A DNA stretch of 64,000 nucleotides, taken from assembly GCF_003184905.1 (NCBI RefSeq), contig NZ_QFRU01000011.1, positions 62,001 through 126,000 on the forward strand. Direction: 5' to 3'. The notes below the pieces were generated by a model. It saw nothing but the letters and a program-made list of their open reading frames with translations, was not told where the DNA came from and did no database searches. Made by a program: the position numbers and the translations under genes. This document shows positions 47,988 to 61,430 of this stretch, in pieces (within the stretch, counting starts at the first letter, position 1; every line of letters starts with the position of its first letter). The stretch is from Bacillus sp. CGMCC 1.16541 (GTDB taxonomy: Bacteria > Bacillota > Bacilli > Bacillales > Bacillaceae_H).

Positions 47988-49019
47988 TTAACTTTCTATT
48001 AATACTCCCTCGTCGACACCAGGAGAAGTAGAGATCACATTAATCCATGTTTTTCCTTTCACAAAAGGGATAACGGTTTCGTCTTGATATGGCAAAAGAC
48101 GCCCATCAACGTTTTTCCATTCAACCTTTTGAGCTACACCCTTTTGTAATAAATAGCCTTTACCACCCGATGTTAAGTCAATATCTCGTCTACCTTGATT
48201 ATCAACGATTTTATGCTTTGCCTCAACAATAAGTACATTATCTACTAAAATTAAGTCCTGAGACTCAGCATCAATTGTATCTGTTTTTCCATCAGAACGA
48301 GTGTATTTCTCTTTTTCTTTATCATAGGTGTACACAACTGTTGCTAAAGCCGTATTCATATGTTTAACAGTTACATCCGTTGCTTCCATACCTGAAAGGG
48401 ATGCTTCTTCAACAAATGATAGCCTGCTGATTTCCTCTTCCATCGAATACCCTTTTTCTTTTGCACCTTTTTTAATGTTTTCGTATGTAATATACGAGTT
48501 GTGTGGTGCTTTTCGGTCCTTTGAACGTTTAAAGAGAGTGCCATCATAAAATAACCCATTTAACGAATCGACTTCTCCTGCTTCAAGCATGGCTTTCGCG
48601 TCTGGACTCCAGCCATGACATACGTAAAAAGCATCATATCCTTTACTGAGCTCAACATAGTAATCTCTCGCACTTCGAACAGGCCCGATCACTTCTGGCT
48701 TTTCGCTTTGATAGATAGCCATAAAGCGTGTAATGGATCCTTCTGCTAGCAACTCATAGACAATATCTGCTTCTTTTAAGCCGGATTGTGGACGAGCTTT
48801 TGGATCATTATTAATCATCACAGCTACTGGTCGTTCATTTGCTTTTGATTCTGTCGATAAACCTGTTAACGGTGATATTTCTTGTTGCTTTTCTTTCGTT
48901 GGTTCATCTACCTTTACTTCTTCCACTACTTCTAACGACTCCTCAACAGGTATACTCTCTTTCTTCTGACAACCTGTGAGTGCTAGCGTAACAACCGAAC
49001 ATAATAAAAGAAATCGCAT
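47988..49019 (-). CDS. yerB: DUF3048 lipoprotein YerB
   Basis: About 343 residues. The signal peptide MRFLLLCSVVTLALTGC has a lipobox LTGC, so it should be a lipoprotein facing outward. The DUF3048 body has MINNDPKARPQSGLKEADIVYE and VGPVRSARDYYVELSKGYDA (each given up to 20 residues). Function is unknown; in B. subtilis it neighbours purine genes too. The open frame reaches a TTG at 49031; the ATG at 49019 fits the signal peptide better. It lies 29 bases after yerA. Confidence 0.9.
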   Translation of the reverse strand: MRFLLLCSVVTLALTGCQKKESIPVEESLEVVEEVKVDEPTKEKQQEISPLTGLSTESKANERPVAVMINNDPKARPQSGLKEADIVYELLAEGSITRFMAIYQSEKPEVIGPVRSARDYYVELSKGYDAFYVCHGWSPDAKAMLEAGEVDSLNGLFYDGTLFKRSKDRKAPHNSYITYENIKKGAKEKGYSMEEEISRLSFVEEASLSGMEATDVTVKHMNTALATVVYTYDKEKEKYTRSDGKTDTIDAESQDLILVDNVLIVEAKHKIVDNQGRRDIDLTSGGKGYLLQKGVAQKVEWKNVDGRLLPYQDETVIPFVKGKTWINVISTSPGVDEGVLIES

Positions 49020-49048
49020 GCCTTGACCCAACCTTTTTCTTTTATATT

Positions 49049-50797
49049 TTAACGCATTATTGACGGAAAGAGTACCTTTTTATTCATCACGTCATAAATT
49101 CCCCTTGGTGTAATTCGGACATAAGGAAGGTGGGTAGATGAAAAGAATAACAAAGAATAAATAGGATCATTATGCTTGTAACCTCGCTCACGAAGTAATG
49201 ATGTTAAGGTCAATTCTTCCTCCATCAATTCCTCTAAAGGCTTTTCTGACATAATTCCATTTAGTAACATTGGGACTTCATAAACAACTTCATTGTTTTC
49301 GACTAACACAATACCACCACCAAGCGCTTTCATTCGGTTAAAAGCAGCCATCATGTCTTCTTTTTTCTTTCCAATTAAAATAATATCTCCCGTATTTGAA
49401 TACGAGCTCGCAAACCCTGATACTCCATTTGTAAACCCTTTCAAAATTGTATTGACTCGCCATTTCCCATGACGGTCCATTAAGACTAAAAAGCTTTCAT
49501 CATGAGTATCTGAAAGTTCATCAACCGATACATCTAGATTAACCGAGTACGGCTTCATAATCACAGAGTTCATCATCTTCATTCCTAATGCCATTGAAAA
49601 CTGTAAATCGTCTATCTTTAAGTCCCACTCCAATCTCAGCGGTGCAAATCCATGTGTGGTCCACGGAAACGATTCAGCAGCGTGTACTTGCTTCTCACCA
49701 CTTTTTAAAACCCATTTCCCTTTTGCTAAAACAGACTGAGGAGTAGGGTGGTCAATGGCTTTCAAGAAATTTATATTGGCAATTCGACCTGGCGCGATGC
49801 TTCCATGCAAGTGTTCCATGTTGTAATACTTGGCAATCGTATGACTCGCCATATGGTAAGCATCAATTGGCGTAACCCCTTGATCCATCGCAATTTTTAT
49901 TAGCATATCCGATACCCCTTCTTTGTAAAACGAAGGAGGTGATCCATCTGTTGTCATCATAAAACGATCATAATGCTCAATACCCAATTCTTTTAACTCT
50001 TTTAAAATAGATGGCAAGTCTGGTCGAATTGATGAATAGCGCAACGAAACGGTATATCCTTGCGAAAGCCTACGCAATGCATCTTCTCCACTCATTGACT
50101 CATGGTCACAGTCCGCCCCAAATAAAAGCATTTTAGCCAATGTCATCTCAGAAGCTCCTGGAAAGTGACCCTCTATTTTTTTACCCATGCGTTTCGTTTC
50201 TTGTATCCAATGAAGCATTAAATCGTCTCCATCGATTAACTTCGGCCAGCCAGTTAGCTCTCCTCCTTGTAAAACGGCATCATGTTCAATCCACGACGTA
50301 ACATTTCGATGAGAAAATACCGCTTCTTCATTGATAATCTCCGTTTGAGCGTCAAATCGACTCCACCAATACATTGTGGATGGAATGCTCTTCATCGATT
50401 CTAAGAAAGAAAACGCTTTCTTTTTTTCTGGTTGTAAAGCAAGCACCATATTATCATTGATTAGTGTAGTGGTTCCATGTTCAGATGCATATTGTGCAAA
50501 CGTATGGGGATTATATAATTGAAATGGGTGAACATGAGGCTCAATGTAGCCTGGTACTAAAAATTGATTGTGGCAGTCAATTACATCGGCTTTTTCATCT
50601 AGTAACTCGGGCATTGCATCGCCTACATACACAATTCGATCCTCAGCAATCCAAATGTTGGCGTTCATCCATGCTTTTCTATACGAATTTAAATAAGTAG
50701 CATTTGTTAATACAGTAGTTGGAGATTTTTGACCATTTAGTATCTCAATTTGTTCACGTATTTGTCTGTTTTTCCAACGATAACGTTGCTCAGGCAT
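49049..50797 (-). CDS. yerA: Adenine deaminase-like amidohydrolase YerA
   Basis: 582 residues of the AdeC amidohydrolase family. The metal-binding EPHVHPFQL (about residues 90-98), the TTTLINDN stretch, GHFPGA and DHESMSG follow the adenine-deaminase layout. B. subtilis has a true adenine deaminase (AdeC) and YerA, whose activity is not established. A purine-salvage role would fit its place beside the purine operon (inference). The first ATG (50803) abuts the ribosome site GGGGAG, so the ATG at 50797 is chosen. Confidence 0.88.
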   Translation of the reverse strand: MPEQRYRWKNRQIREQIEILNGQKSPTTVLTNATYLNSYRKAWMNANIWIAEDRIVYVGDAMPELLDEKADVIDCHNQFLVPGYIEPHVHPFQLYNPHTFAQYASEHGTTTLINDNMVLALQPEKKKAFSFLESMKSIPSTMYWWSRFDAQTEIINEEAVFSHRNVTSWIEHDAVLQGGELTGWPKLIDGDDLMLHWIQETKRMGKKIEGHFPGASEMTLAKMLLFGADCDHESMSGEDALRRLSQGYTVSLRYSSIRPDLPSILKELKELGIEHYDRFMMTTDGSPPSFYKEGVSDMLIKIAMDQGVTPIDAYHMASHTIAKYYNMEHLHGSIAPGRIANINFLKAIDHPTPQSVLAKGKWVLKSGEKQVHAAESFPWTTHGFAPLRLEWDLKIDDLQFSMALGMKMMNSVIMKPYSVNLDVSVDELSDTHDESFLVLMDRHGKWRVNTILKGFTNGVSGFASSYSNTGDIILIGKKKEDMMAAFNRMKALGGGIVLVENNEVVYEVPMLLNGIMSEKPLEELMEEELTLTSLLRERGYKHNDPIYSLLFFSSTHLPYVRITPRGIYDVMNKKVLFPSIMR

Positions 50798-50901
50798 GAA
50801 CATCTCCCCTTTTATTTTCCTGTTGCTACAATCGTACCATATTAGCTAGTTTAAAGCATTAAAGATTATGTAAAAATTCTATTAATTAAAGGTGATAAAA
50901 C

Positions 50902-51153
50902 ATGAAACCAAACATCGGCATCATTAATGCACTCGTTCGTATGACGATCGGCTTTGCACTCTTATCTTGGGTAACAGCTAAATTAGTCAAACGCCCTTAC
51001 CGTGACTCTTATTTATTGATGGCCCTACTTGCAGCTATGAAAGTCGCAGAAGGAATTACTCGTTTTTGTCCTTTAACATTTGCATTTGATAAGTATCAAC
51101 ATGAACAACATCGGTCAACTGAGCATGAAGAAATGACTTATAATCCATCTTAG
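50902..51153 (+). CDS. DUF2892 membrane protein
   Basis: 83 residues starting MKPNIGIINALVRMTIGFAL, with one to two hydrophobic segments (about 10-27 and 38-50) and a histidine/glutamate-rich tail. This is the DUF2892 (YgaP membrane-part) family of unknown function. AAAGGTGAT precedes the ATG. Followed after 22 bases by the His-rich gene, probably in one transcript. The tail (KYQHEQHRSTEHEE) may bind metal, which would match its neighbour; that is inference. Confidence 0.75.
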   Translation: MKPNIGIINALVRMTIGFALLSWVTAKLVKRPYRDSYLLMALLAAMKVAEGITRFCPLTFAFDKYQHEQHRSTEHEEMTYNPS

Positions 51154-51175
51154 TTAAGTAGAGGAGTTGTTAGCT

Positions 51176-51511
51176 ATGGAACATGACATACACAAAAATC
51201 ACTCACACCAACATAGTATCGCCTGTGGACATACAAAAATCCGCCATGGAAGCCATATTGACTATATTCACAACGGCCATTTACATCACGAACATGAAGG
51301 TCACTGGGATGAGTGCAAATTAGAAGTAAACGAAACAAACCCAGATCAATGTCGACCGATGAACTGCGGTTGCAATCACGATGAAGAATGTGGACATGAA
51401 CTTGTACCTCACGGTGATCACTTTGATTACTTGGTAAATGGACGTTTGCACCACGTTCATGATGGTCATTGCGACGACCATGGTCCTGTTGAGATTATTA
51501 CTCTCACCTAA
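51176..51511 (+). CDS. Histidine-rich tandem-repeat protein, putative metal binder
   Basis: 111 residues, about one quarter His. Two repeats of about 31 residues share CGHxxxxHGxHxDYxxxGxLHHxHxGHxD (from about residues 16 and 70), separated by a Cys-rich link (CRPMNCGCNHDEECGH). No signal peptide or membrane helix is seen. The spacing of His and Cys strongly suggests binding of Zn, Ni or a similar metal in the cytosol, for storage or delivery. Similar short proteins exist in bacilli without assigned function. GAGGAG lies nine bases ahead of the ATG. It follows the DUF2892 gene and ends at a strong terminator. Confidence 0.75.
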   Translation: MEHDIHKNHSHQHSIACGHTKIRHGSHIDYIHNGHLHHEHEGHWDECKLEVNETNPDQCRPMNCGCNHDEECGHELVPHGDHFDYLVNGRLHHVHDGHCDDHGPVEIITLT

Positions 51512-51515
51512 AACG

Positions 51516-51548
51516 AAAGCCTCATGCCAGTGGTAGCATGAGGCTTTT
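51516..51548. terminator. Bidirectional terminator at the end of the purine operon
   Basis: AAAGCCTCATGC pairs exactly with GCATGAGGCTTT. It ends the minus-strand pur operon (past purD) and the plus-strand His-rich gene. Confidence 0.92.
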
Positions 51549-51550
51549 GC

Positions 51551-54374
<2,824 letters not shown>

Positions 54375-54435
54375 AATTGAAACTCCTCCTACCAATTGTC
54401 TCTTTTTCAGTTCTTTCTTTTATTAATATATTACT

Positions 54436-54464
54436 ATGGTAAAGTATTAAAAAGAGTTTGACAA
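54436..54464 (-). promoter_or_regulatory. Possible internal promoter for purH-purD
   Basis: On the minus strand TTGTCA (54459-54464), exactly 17 bases, TACCAT (54436-54441). It lies in the purN-purH gap, overlapping a terminator-like hairpin. Confidence 0.35.
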
Positions 54465-54478
54465 GAGAACTCTCTTTT
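54450..54478 (-). terminator. Weak terminator-like hairpin at the end of purN
   Basis: On the minus strand AAAAGAGAGTT and AAACTCTTTT can pair (about nine pairs, one bulge), with five T at the end. It may cause partial termination before purH. Confidence 0.35.
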
Positions 54479-55058
54479 ACGTATTTAATGCTTCTTTCGC
54501 AAACAAATGCTGTAGCACTTTTGGATAAAATCGATGTTCTACAAAATGGATGTGATTCTCGATTTGCTCACGTGTGTCTCTTTCACCAATCGGCACAATG
54601 ATTTGGTCAATAATAGGCCCCGTATCCATTCCCGCATCTACAAAATGAACGGTGACTCCTGTTACTTTCACTCCCGCTCTTAGCGCCTGACCAACCGCAT
54701 CTTTTCCTGGAAATGCAGGTAATAAAGAAGGGTGGATATTGACAATTCGATTTGAATAGTGCTCAAGTAGAACTTCTCCAATTAACCTCATATAGCCAGC
54801 AAGTACAATGAATTCGACCTTTTTATCTAGAAGTTCTTTCAAAACTGCTTTTTCGTAATCTACCTTGCTAGCAAACTCACTCGGCGAGCAAACAAAAGTA
54901 GTCATTCCTGCTTTTTCTGCCCGTTCAATCACAAATGCCCCAGGTTTATCACACACAACGAGCACAACATTCGCTTGTAAATCTCCACATTGAGCTGCTT
55001 CATAGATTGCTTGAAAATTTGAACCGTTACCGGAGGCAAAGACTGCTATGTTCCTCAT
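54477..55058 (-). CDS. purN: Phosphoribosylglycinamide formyltransferase
   Basis: 193 residues. It adds a formyl group from 10-formyl-THF to GAR (step 3). [11 protein letters not shown] (about 8-18), LAGYMRLIG and the catalytic region [12 protein letters not shown], followed by [16 protein letters not shown], contain the expected Asn, His and Asp. Its ATG overlaps the purM stop (ATGA). Confidence 0.97.
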   Translation of the reverse strand: MRNIAVFASGNGSNFQAIYEAAQCGDLQANVVLVVCDKPGAFVIERAEKAGMTTFVCSPSEFASKVDYEKAVLKELLDKKVEFIVLAGYMRLIGEVLLEHYSNRIVNIHPSLLPAFPGKDAVGQALRAGVKVTGVTVHFVDAGMDTGPIIDQIIVPIGERDTREQIENHIHFVEHRFYPKVLQHLFAKEALNT

Positions 55059-56092
55059 TCAATTCGACCTCCACCAAATGTCACCCCTGCACCTTCTTTT
55101 ACGCGCCCGATGATAAATGCTTTTTCACCTTCAGCTTCAATCGCTTCAATGACGACATGTAGTTGGTGATGCTTCACCGCTAAGACAAATCCGATCCCCA
55201 TGTTAAACACTTCAAACATCTCTAATCGACTAAGCTTCCCGTACTCTTCCATAAAGTCGAAAATCAATGGAATCGGCCATGAACCATAATCAATTTCTAC
55301 GCCCAAACCTTCTGGTATCATACGAGGGATGTTTTCAATAAATCCTCCACCTGTAATATGAGCCATTCCTGCTACTGAAGCATTCTGTAATGCTTTTAAG
55401 ACAGGCTTCACATAGATTTTCGTAGGTGTTAACAACTCTTCACCTAATGATTTATCAAACCCTTTATACGCGTGAGACAAGTCCAGCTTCGCGTCTTCTA
55501 CAATTTTACGAACAAGTGAGTATCCATTACTATGAATACCACTCGATGAAATACCAATGAGAATGTCTCCTTGCTCAATGTTCTCGCCTGTAATGATCTC
55601 CGACTTTTCAACCGCTCCTACTGTAAAGCCTGCTAAATCATACTCATCTTCTTCATATAAGCCAGGCATCTCAGCCGTTTCTCCACCAATTAATGCACAA
55701 TCCGCTTGCTCACAGCCATCTGCAATCCCTTTAACAATTTGCTCTATTTTCTCAGGAACAGCTTTTCCACAAGCAATGTAATCTAAAAAGTATAAAGGCT
55801 GCGCTCCTTGTACAAGCACGTCATTTACACACATCGCTACAACGTCAATGCCAATCGTATCGTGCTTATCCATCATAAAAGCGAGCTTTAACTTTGTACC
55901 AACCCCATCCGTACCAGAGACAAGAACAGGTTCGTTTAGCTTTAACGAAGATAAATCAAACATCCCACCAAAGCCACCAACCGTTCCCATAACACCAGGG
56001 CGTACCGTACGCTTCACATGCTTTTTAATGCGTTCTACAGACTCATAGCCTGCTTCTAAATTTACTCCTGCTTGTTTATATGACTGAGACAT
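55055..56092 (-). CDS. purM: Phosphoribosylformylglycinamidine cyclo-ligase (AIR synthetase)
   Basis: 345 residues from the ATG at 56092, behind AAAGGAGTG. It closes the imidazole ring (step 5). [37 protein letters not shown] and the late [11 protein letters not shown] segment are typical of the PurM/SelD fold. An upstream in-frame start (56113) would overlap purF. Its end overlaps purN by four bases. Confidence 0.97.
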   Translation of the reverse strand: MSQSYKQAGVNLEAGYESVERIKKHVKRTVRPGVMGTVGGFGGMFDLSSLKLNEPVLVSGTDGVGTKLKLAFMMDKHDTIGIDVVAMCVNDVLVQGAQPLYFLDYIACGKAVPEKIEQIVKGIADGCEQADCALIGGETAEMPGLYEEDEYDLAGFTVGAVEKSEIITGENIEQGDILIGISSSGIHSNGYSLVRKIVEDAKLDLSHAYKGFDKSLGEELLTPTKIYVKPVLKALQNASVAGMAHITGGGFIENIPRMIPEGLGVEIDYGSWPIPLIFDFMEEYGKLSRLEMFEVFNMGIGFVLAVKHHQLHVVIEAIEAEGEKAFIIGRVKEGAGVTFGGGRIE

Positions 56093-56106
56093 CTTGTCAC
56101 TCCTTT

Positions 56107-57525
56107 TTAGCACGTTACCTTTTCATGAGGATGTACCGTGTCTGGATAAATTTCTGTTGGGTACTTTCCTGTAAAACAAGCCATGCATTGACCCCGATAA
56201 GATCCTTCGTACGGTCGACCAATGGCGCTCACTAACCCTTGTTCGCTTAAAAATTCTAGAGAGTCTGCTTCAATTAACTGACGAATTTCTTCAACTGAGT
56301 GAGTCGCTGCAATGAGCTCTTCTTCAGAAGACGTGTCAATTCCATAAAAGCAAGGATTTTTAATAGGTGGTGAACTAATCCGTACGTGTACCTCTGTTGC
56401 CCCTGCTTCACGTAGCATTCTAACAATTCGTCTACTTGTCGTTCCACGCACAATCGAATCGTCAACCATTACAACACGCTTTCCTTCAACAATTTTTCGA
56501 ACAGGGGAAAGTTTCATCTTTACCCCTTGCTCACGTAACGATTGAGAAGGCTGAATAAATGTACGACCGACATAACGATTTTTAATTAATCCAAGCTCAT
56601 ATGGAATCCCCGACTGTTCGGCAAATCCTATCGCTGCTGAAATACTTGAATCTGGTACACCTGTTACAACATCAGCTTCAACTGATGATTCAATGGCTAA
56701 CTCTTTTCCTAAATTTTTACGAGCGGAATGAATATTAATACCATCAATGTTGCTATCTGGGCGTGAAAAATAAATATATTCCATACTGCAAATAGCACGG
56801 TTTACATTCAAAGTAAAGCGCTCAGATGTCAGTCCCTCATCGTTAATGATTAAGAGTTCACCTGGCTGCACGTCGCGCTCGTATATAGCCCCCACCACAT
56901 CAAATGCACACGTTTCAGATGCCACAACATAAGCATCTCCTAAACGTCCTAAAGATAAAGGACGCAATCCGTTTGGATCAAGCGCAACCATCATTTCATT
57001 TTCAGTTAAAATGACAAACGCATAGGCGCCTTTCACCATTGATAATGCATTCTTTACCTTGTCTTTTAAATCTTGATAACCACTGCGCTTGATTAAATGG
57101 GCAAGCACTTCCGTATCCGAAGTAGACTGAAAAATGCTCCCTTGATTTTCAAGTTGATGTTTTAATGCATTTGCATTCACAAGATTACCGTTATGAGCTA
57201 GTGCGATGCTTCCGCTTTGCGAACGAAAGTGGAGAGGCTGGACGTTTTCAAAACCACCGCCCCCAGCGGTTGCATAGCGTACATGACCAATAGCTGCACT
57301 TCCTTCAACTTTATCTAACACACCATTACCAAACACTTCCGTCACTAATCCAAGTCCTTTGGCTACATTCACTTTGTCTCCATCTGAAACAGCAATTCCT
57401 GCTCCTTCTTGACCACGATGTTGTAAGCTGTGAAGGCCATAATAAGTGATTTGATTCGCATTTTCATGTCCCCAAATACCAAAAACTCCACACTCTTCAT
57501 TAAGACCTTTTATTTCAGCAAGCAT
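56107..57525 (-). CDS. purF: Glutamine phosphoribosylpyrophosphate amidotransferase
   Basis: 472 residues. It makes phosphoribosylamine from PRPP and glutamine (step 1, the committed step). From the ATG at 57525 the chain begins [16 protein letters not shown]. The first eleven residues are the propeptide of Bacillus PurF, whose removal exposes the catalytic Cys12. The PRPP loop [13 protein letters not shown] and the late cysteines for the iron-sulfur cluster (CFYG, CMACFTG) are seen. AAAGGAG precedes the start. It overlaps the purL end by 16 bases. Confidence 0.97.
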   Translation of the reverse strand: MLAEIKGLNEECGVFGIWGHENANQITYYGLHSLQHRGQEGAGIAVSDGDKVNVAKGLGLVTEVFGNGVLDKVEGSAAIGHVRYATAGGGGFENVQPLHFRSQSGSIALAHNGNLVNANALKHQLENQGSIFQSTSDTEVLAHLIKRSGYQDLKDKVKNALSMVKGAYAFVILTENEMMVALDPNGLRPLSLGRLGDAYVVASETCAFDVVGAIYERDVQPGELLIINDEGLTSERFTLNVNRAICSMEYIYFSRPDSNIDGINIHSARKNLGKELAIESSVEADVVTGVPDSSISAAIGFAEQSGIPYELGLIKNRYVGRTFIQPSQSLREQGVKMKLSPVRKIVEGKRVVMVDDSIVRGTTSRRIVRMLREAGATEVHVRISSPPIKNPCFYGIDTSSEEELIAATHSVEEIRQLIEADSLEFLSEQGLVSAIGRPYEGSYRGQCMACFTGKYPTEIYPDTVHPHEKVTC

Positions 57526-59726
57526 GGAATAGCTCCTTTCCAAGCTGTTTTCAACTCCGGCACTGGTAATTGAATAATGACTCCTTGATTGTTTTCAATT
57601 GTAAACGTAGCATCAGCTGTTACCGTTCCTACTTCAATGGCTTCTTTTACAAGTGTTTCAAATTTTATTCTGTTTTCTTCTTTCACCGTTACAAGAAAGC
57701 GTGATTGTGTTTCGCTAAATAGTAATGTTGGCTCTTCAAACGTACTTACTTTCACACCTAGTTCATCACTATTCATTAAACCTTCTGCTAAGGCAACAGC
57801 GAATCCACCTTCTGCAACGTCGTGAGCAGATTGAACAAGACCTGCACGTATTGCAGCTAACAATTGCTTCTGTCTACGTTGCTCCACATCTAAATCTAAT
57901 TGAGGTGCTTTCCCAAAGATGGTACCTTCCATTATCTTTTGAAGTTCACTACCTGCAAATTCAGACTTAGCTTCTCCAATAACGTACACAAGATCGCCTT
58001 CTTCTTTAAAAGCTTGCGTTGTAATATGTTCGATATCTTTAATAAGCCCTACCATTCCAACTACTGGTGTTGGATAAATTGCTTCCCCGTTTGTTTCATT
58101 ATAAAGAGATACATTTCCACCGATAACAGGTGTTTGTAACTCACGGCACGCTTCGCTCATGCCATCAACCGCTTTTTCTAGTTGCCAGAAAATCTCTGGT
58201 TTCTCAGGGTTACCAAAGTTTAAACAGTCTGTAATTGCTAATGGCTCTCCACCTGAGCACACAATATTTCTTGCTGCTTCAGCTACCGCAATCTTACCAC
58301 CGACTTCCGGATCTAAGTATAAATAACGCGAGTTACAATCCGTTGTCATTGCAAGTGCTTTATTTGTTCCACGTACACGTACCACGGCTGCATCAGAGCC
58401 TGGTGAAACGACTGTATTTGTTCGCACCATGTAATCATATTGGTTATAAACCCACTCTTTGCTCGCAATCGTTGGTTGCTGTAATAGAGTTAAAAGGGTT
58501 TCATTGTAGTCGGTAACAGATGGTACATATGCATCTTGCTCCTGAAATTCTTTATAGTAACCTGGCTCAGCAGATGGCTTATGATAAACTGGTGCATCTT
58601 CTGCTAACGCATCAACAGGTACTTCAGCAACGACTTTCCCTTTATGCGTAAGGCGTAACATTTTATCGTCTGTTACAACACCAACTGCTACTGCTTCTAA
58701 TCCATACTTTTCAACGATTTGCACAATCTCGTCTTCTCTTCCTCTTTCAACGACTATTAGCATACGCTCTTGTGACTCTGATAACATCATTTCATAAGCA
58801 GTCATACCAGTTTCACGCTGTGGTACTAAATCAAGGTTCATCTCAATGCCTGACCCTGCTTTACTTGCCATTTCTGCTGATGAACTTGTTAAACCTGCAG
58901 CTCCCATATCCTGAATACCTACAAGTGCGTCACACTTCACTAGTTCTAAACACGCTTCAAGTAAAAGCTTTTCCATAAATGGATCACCTACTTGTACAGC
59001 TGGTCGCTTCTCATCTGATTGATCAGATAGCTCTTCTGACGCAAAAGTTGCACCATGAATACCATCTCGACCTGTTTTAGCTCCTACATACATGACTGTG
59101 TTGCCAATTCCTTTAGCCTGACCTTTTTGAATATCTTCATGCTTAATTAAACCTACGCACATTGCATTCACTAGCGGATTTCCTTCATATGAAGGGTCAA
59201 ATTGAATCTCTCCACCGACTGTTGGAATACCAACACAGTTTCCGTATCCTGCAATACCTGCCACTACTTCTTCAAACAAATGACGAACTTTCGGTGACGT
59301 TAACTCACCAAAACGCAAAGAGTTTAACAATGCAATTGGTCTTGCTCCCATTGAGAATACATCACGGATAATACCACCAACACCTGTTGCTGCCCCTTGA
59401 TAAGGCTCAATTGCAGATGGATGATTATGACTCTCAATTTTAAATACAACTGCTTGATTATCACCAATATCTACAATTCCAGCTCCCTCTCCAGGCCCCT
59501 GTAACACCTTGTCACCAGACGTTGGAAACTTACGAAGGACAGGCTTGGAGTTTTTGTAACTGCAATGCTCAGACCACATTACTGAAAACAGACCAACTTC
59601 TGTGTAGTTTGGTAGACGACCTAATAACGCTTCTACACTAGCAAACTCCTCATCTGTTAATCCCATTTCTTTATAAATCTTTTGCTCTTTAATTTGTTCT
59701 ACACTTGGTTCAAGAAGTAACGACAT
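57510..59726 (-). CDS. purL: FGAM synthase large subunit
   Basis: 738 residues, the small-PurL type that needs PurS and PurQ. It carries the ATP-dependent amidation of FGAR (step 4). [29 protein letters not shown], and [16 protein letters not shown] near the front, and [12 protein letters not shown] further on, are family marks. GGAGGG precedes the ATG. It overlaps purQ by 17 bases and purF by 16 bases. Confidence 0.98.
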   Translation of the reverse strand: MSLLLEPSVEQIKEQKIYKEMGLTDEEFASVEALLGRLPNYTEVGLFSVMWSEHCSYKNSKPVLRKFPTSGDKVLQGPGEGAGIVDIGDNQAVVFKIESHNHPSAIEPYQGAATGVGGIIRDVFSMGARPIALLNSLRFGELTSPKVRHLFEEVVAGIAGYGNCVGIPTVGGEIQFDPSYEGNPLVNAMCVGLIKHEDIQKGQAKGIGNTVMYVGAKTGRDGIHGATFASEELSDQSDEKRPAVQVGDPFMEKLLLEACLELVKCDALVGIQDMGAAGLTSSSAEMASKAGSGIEMNLDLVPQRETGMTAYEMMLSESQERMLIVVERGREDEIVQIVEKYGLEAVAVGVVTDDKMLRLTHKGKVVAEVPVDALAEDAPVYHKPSAEPGYYKEFQEQDAYVPSVTDYNETLLTLLQQPTIASKEWVYNQYDYMVRTNTVVSPGSDAAVVRVRGTNKALAMTTDCNSRYLYLDPEVGGKIAVAEAARNIVCSGGEPLAITDCLNFGNPEKPEIFWQLEKAVDGMSEACRELQTPVIGGNVSLYNETNGEAIYPTPVVGMVGLIKDIEHITTQAFKEEGDLVYVIGEAKSEFAGSELQKIMEGTIFGKAPQLDLDVEQRRQKQLLAAIRAGLVQSAHDVAEGGFAVALAEGLMNSDELGVKVSTFEEPTLLFSETQSRFLVTVKEENRIKFETLVKEAIEVGTVTADATFTIENNQGVIIQLPVPELKTAWKGAIPCLLK

Positions 59727-60396
59727 ATTGTTCCCTCCACTGCTTCACGATTGATTTGAATAGTTTTAATCCATCTGCACTTCCTAACAATGTATCGACT
59801 GCTCGTTCTGGATGTGGCATCATTCCTAATACATTGCCTGTCTCATTCACAATCCCAGCAATGCTTTGTAAGCTACCATTTGGATTTTCATCGGCATATT
59901 GAAACGCGATTTGGTTATTGTCTACTAGTTGCTTTAATGTTGCTTCATCACAATAGTAATTTCCCTCACCGTGCGCAACAGGAATCGAGATGCGTTCATG
60001 TTTTGAATAAGCGTTTGTAAACATTGTGTTATTGTTCATTACTTCAAGGGTCACAGGTTTACAAATAAATTTAAGGTCTTGATTACGTCGCATCGCACCC
60101 GGTAATAACCCAGCTTCTAATAGAATTTGAAATCCGTTACACACACCTAATACCGGCTTACCTGCCGCTGCTGCCTTCTTCACAGCTTCCATGACATTTG
60201 CAAAACGAGCGATGGCCCCAGAGCGTAAATAATCTCCGTATGAAAATCCACCTGGAAGTAACACACCGTCAAATTCATCTAAATTATCGCAATCGTGCCA
60301 CACGTATTCTACTTCTTCGCCTAGTTCATCCTTAATTGCATGGTACATATCCACATCACAGTTTGATCCTGGAAACACAATTACAGCAAATTTCAC
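59710..60396 (-). CDS. purQ: FGAM synthase glutaminase subunit
   Basis: 228 residues, a class I glutamine amidotransferase. The nucleophile Cys86 is in GVCNGFQIL, and MMPHPERA near residue 197 holds the His and Glu of the triad. It supplies ammonia to PurL. The start is GTG 60396, overlapping the purS stop (GTGA), with GAGGCTG upstream. Confidence 0.97.
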   Translation of the reverse strand: MKFAVIVFPGSNCDVDMYHAIKDELGEEVEYVWHDCDNLDEFDGVLLPGGFSYGDYLRSGAIARFANVMEAVKKAAAAGKPVLGVCNGFQILLEAGLLPGAMRRNQDLKFICKPVTLEVMNNNTMFTNAYSKHERISIPVAHGEGNYYCDEATLKQLVDNNQIAFQYADENPNGSLQSIAGIVNETGNVLGMMPHPERAVDTLLGSADGLKLFKSIVKQWREQYVVTS

Positions 60397-60644
60397 TGTG
60401 CAACAGCCTCCTCAACTTCATAGCGATAGTCTTCAATAACTGTATTGACTAATAGCTTTTCGCACATTTCCTTTACTCTTGTATCTACATCCTCTTGCTC
60501 ATTAATAGTTAGCTCTAGATACTTACCAATACGTACTTCACTTACTTCTTCATAAGACATACGGTGTAATGAATTCTTCACCGCTACTCCTTGTGGATCT
60601 AATACACTCTCTCTTAATGTGACAAATACCGTTACTTTATACAT
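60393..60644 (-). CDS. purS: FGAM synthase small subunit PurS
   Basis: 83 residues. PurS is a dimeric bridge needed to assemble PurL and PurQ in Gram-positive bacteria. [20 protein letters not shown] and VRIGKYLEL are typical. GGGGGATAACA precedes the ATG. It is two bases after purC and overlaps purQ by four. Confidence 0.96.
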   Translation of the reverse strand: MYKVTVFVTLRESVLDPQGVAVKNSLHRMSYEEVSEVRIGKYLELTINEQEDVDTRVKEMCEKLLVNTVIEDYRYEVEEAVAQ

Positions 60645-60646
60645 TG

Positions 60647-61351
60647 TTATCCCCCGATTCTCTCTAAGATTTTTTCGTATGCTTCTGTTAACGTCCCTAA
60701 ATCACGGCGAAACACATCTTTATCTAACTTTTCGTTTGTTTCGATATCCCAGAATCGACACGTATCTGGTGAAATTTCATCTGCTAAAATAAGCTCACCC
60801 GATGCCGTTTTCCCGAACTCTAATTTAAAATCCACAAGCTGAATGCCTTTTTCTTTGAAGAACTGTTTTAATACGTCATTGATGCGTAGCGCTTGAGCCT
60901 TTAAAAGTGAAATCTCTTGCGCTGTAGCTGCTTCTAAAAAGATTGCATGCTCATCAATAATAAGTGGATCACCTAACTCATCATTTTTGTAATATAACTC
61001 TACAATGGGAGTTGCAAATGGAATTCCTTCTTGTACACCAATTCTTTTTGCTAAACTACCTGCTGTCATATTGCGTACGACAACTTCTAGGGGAATGATA
61101 TTTACCTGCTTTACTAATTGTTCTGAATCAGAAAGTGATTGAATGAAATGCGTCTCAATTCCTTGTTCATGAAGCATTGAAAATAGGAAACTACTAATTT
61201 TGTTATTCAATTGAGCTTTTCCGATAATCTCAGCTTGTTTCTGCCCGTTAAAAGCCGTCGCTGAATCTTTGTAAGCAACCCACAGTACATGTTCTTGTTC
61301 CGTCTTATAAATTCGTTTCGCTTTTCCCTCATAAAGTAGTTCTTGTTTCAT
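60647..61351 (-). CDS. purC: SAICAR synthetase
   Basis: 234 residues. It joins aspartate to CAIR (step 7). KQELLYEGKAKRIYKT at the start, VWVAYKDSATAFNG-like sequence, LEVVVRNMTAGS and DEISPDTCRFW are family marks. The ATG at 61351, behind AAGGGGTGGG, is chosen; the frame continues upstream without another site. A 79-base gap to purB holds a weak AAAAGG/CCTTTT hairpin that might modulate read-through. Confidence 0.97.
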   Translation of the reverse strand: MKQELLYEGKAKRIYKTEQEHVLWVAYKDSATAFNGQKQAEIIGKAQLNNKISSFLFSMLHEQGIETHFIQSLSDSEQLVKQVNIIPLEVVVRNMTAGSLAKRIGVQEGIPFATPIVELYYKNDELGDPLIIDEHAIFLEAATAQEISLLKAQALRINDVLKQFFKEKGIQLVDFKLEFGKTASGELILADEISPDTCRFWDIETNEKLDKDVFRRDLGTLTEAYEKILERIGG

Positions 61352-61430
61352 TATCCCACCCCTTGATTCAGAATCTTCTGATAAATATTCCTGCAAAAAG
61401 GCAAGGAAAATCCCTCACCTTTTAAAGTTT

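Noticed and set aside
56107-57543. Long overlaps in the purine operon as possible frameshifts
   Set aside because: Each gene has an intact frame, family-length product and a ribosome site inside the preceding gene; overlaps are normal for this operon.
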